From: Sphingorhabdus sp. Alg231-15
GTDB taxonomy: Bacteria > Pseudomonadota > Alphaproteobacteria > Sphingomonadales > Sphingomonadaceae
Direction: 5' to 3'
DNA length: 64,000 nt
Assembly: GCF_900149705.1 (NCBI RefSeq)
Contig: NZ_LT703001.1
Location: forward strand, 682,001-746,000
Part shown: piece after piece, positions 63,950 through 64,000 of the stretch
Layout of the letters: the number at the start of each line of letters is the position of its first letter
Numbering within the stretch: position 1 is the first letter of the stretch
Translations under genes and position numbers: made by a program
Notes under the pieces: generated by a model
Told to the model about the DNA's origin: nothing
What the model saw: the letters and a program-made list of their open reading frames with translations, nothing else
Database searches by the model: none

Positions 63950-64000
63950 GATTATTCCCCTAAGGCTTGAAATTAGGAATGGATGTTTGCCGGATTCGGC

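Overview
The window reads as a contiguous piece of an alphaproteobacterial chromosome, most likely from the Sphingomonadales (Sphingorhabdus, Parasphingorhabdus or Sphingopyxis-like). The grounds are the gene orders (mreB-mreC-mreD-PBP2-rodA; dnaX-ybaB; lon followed by an HU gene; glyQ-glyS next to ppdK), many lipoprotein and TonB-type envelope proteins, moderate GC, and small GC-rich palindromic repeats of a sphingomonad style. The genus is an inference; no rRNA gene is present.

Layout. 0-1.3 kb: the end of a sulfotransferase-like gene and a PKHD-type iron/2-oxoglutarate hydroxylase. 1.3-4.1 kb: an exported S9 peptidase, folE and tRNA-Arg(ACG). 4.2-13.2 kb: a DUF4259 protein, then a minus-strand run of ppdK, glyS, glyQ and a lone molybdopterin oxidoreductase. 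13.3-17.5 kb: two tandem TraB/GumN lipoproteins, a thioesterase, ribosomal protein bL25 and peptidyl-tRNA hydrolase. 17.5-21.6 kb: a PEP-CTERM GDSL hydrolase, ychF, a nucleotide pyrophosphatase-like lipoprotein and a MaoC hydratase. 21.7-28.4 kb: a winged-helix/TolB-like/TPR regulator, an AmpG-like MFS transporter with a small exported protein, and an NfeD-slipin pair. 28.5-36.1 kb: mutL and the rod-shape cluster. 36.1-38.5 kb: tRNA-Lys(CTT) followed by a patch of poorly conserved genes and repeats. 38.5-50.3 kb: an AraC regulator divergent from a cupin / FAD oxidoreductase / membrane protein / dimethylformamidase-like / SDR cluster, followed by a complete tripartite RND efflux system. 50.3-51.3 kb: two small unknown genes among repeats. 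51.5-56.9 kb: HU, lon, ybaB, dnaX and the small SRP RNA. 56.9-60.4 kb: a tight operon of two cysteine desulfurases, a 2Fe-2S ferredoxin and a Tat-type class A beta-lactamase lipoprotein. 60.5-64 kb: an alpha/beta hydrolase, two unknown genes and pckA.

Most of the window is core metabolism and cell-envelope housekeeping: gluconeogenic control (ppdK, pckA), translation (glyQS, bL25, pth, two tRNAs, SRP RNA), cell shape (mre/rod), proteostasis (lon, behind a heat-shock-like promoter) and Fe-S supply. The accessory part with the best claim to an undescribed function is 38.5-50.3 kb. It combines a one-component regulator with candidate direct-repeat operator sites, a cupin enzyme, a flavin oxidoreductase, a six-helix membrane protein, a DMFase-like hydrolase, an SDR and an export pump, which looks like a small-molecule degradation or detoxification module with no substrate I can name. 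Other notable structures are an in-frame palindromic element inside glyS, a roughly 68-bp double-hairpin repeat present in about ten full or partial copies, and ordered short repeats upstream of the AmpG-like gene and between ppdK and glyS.
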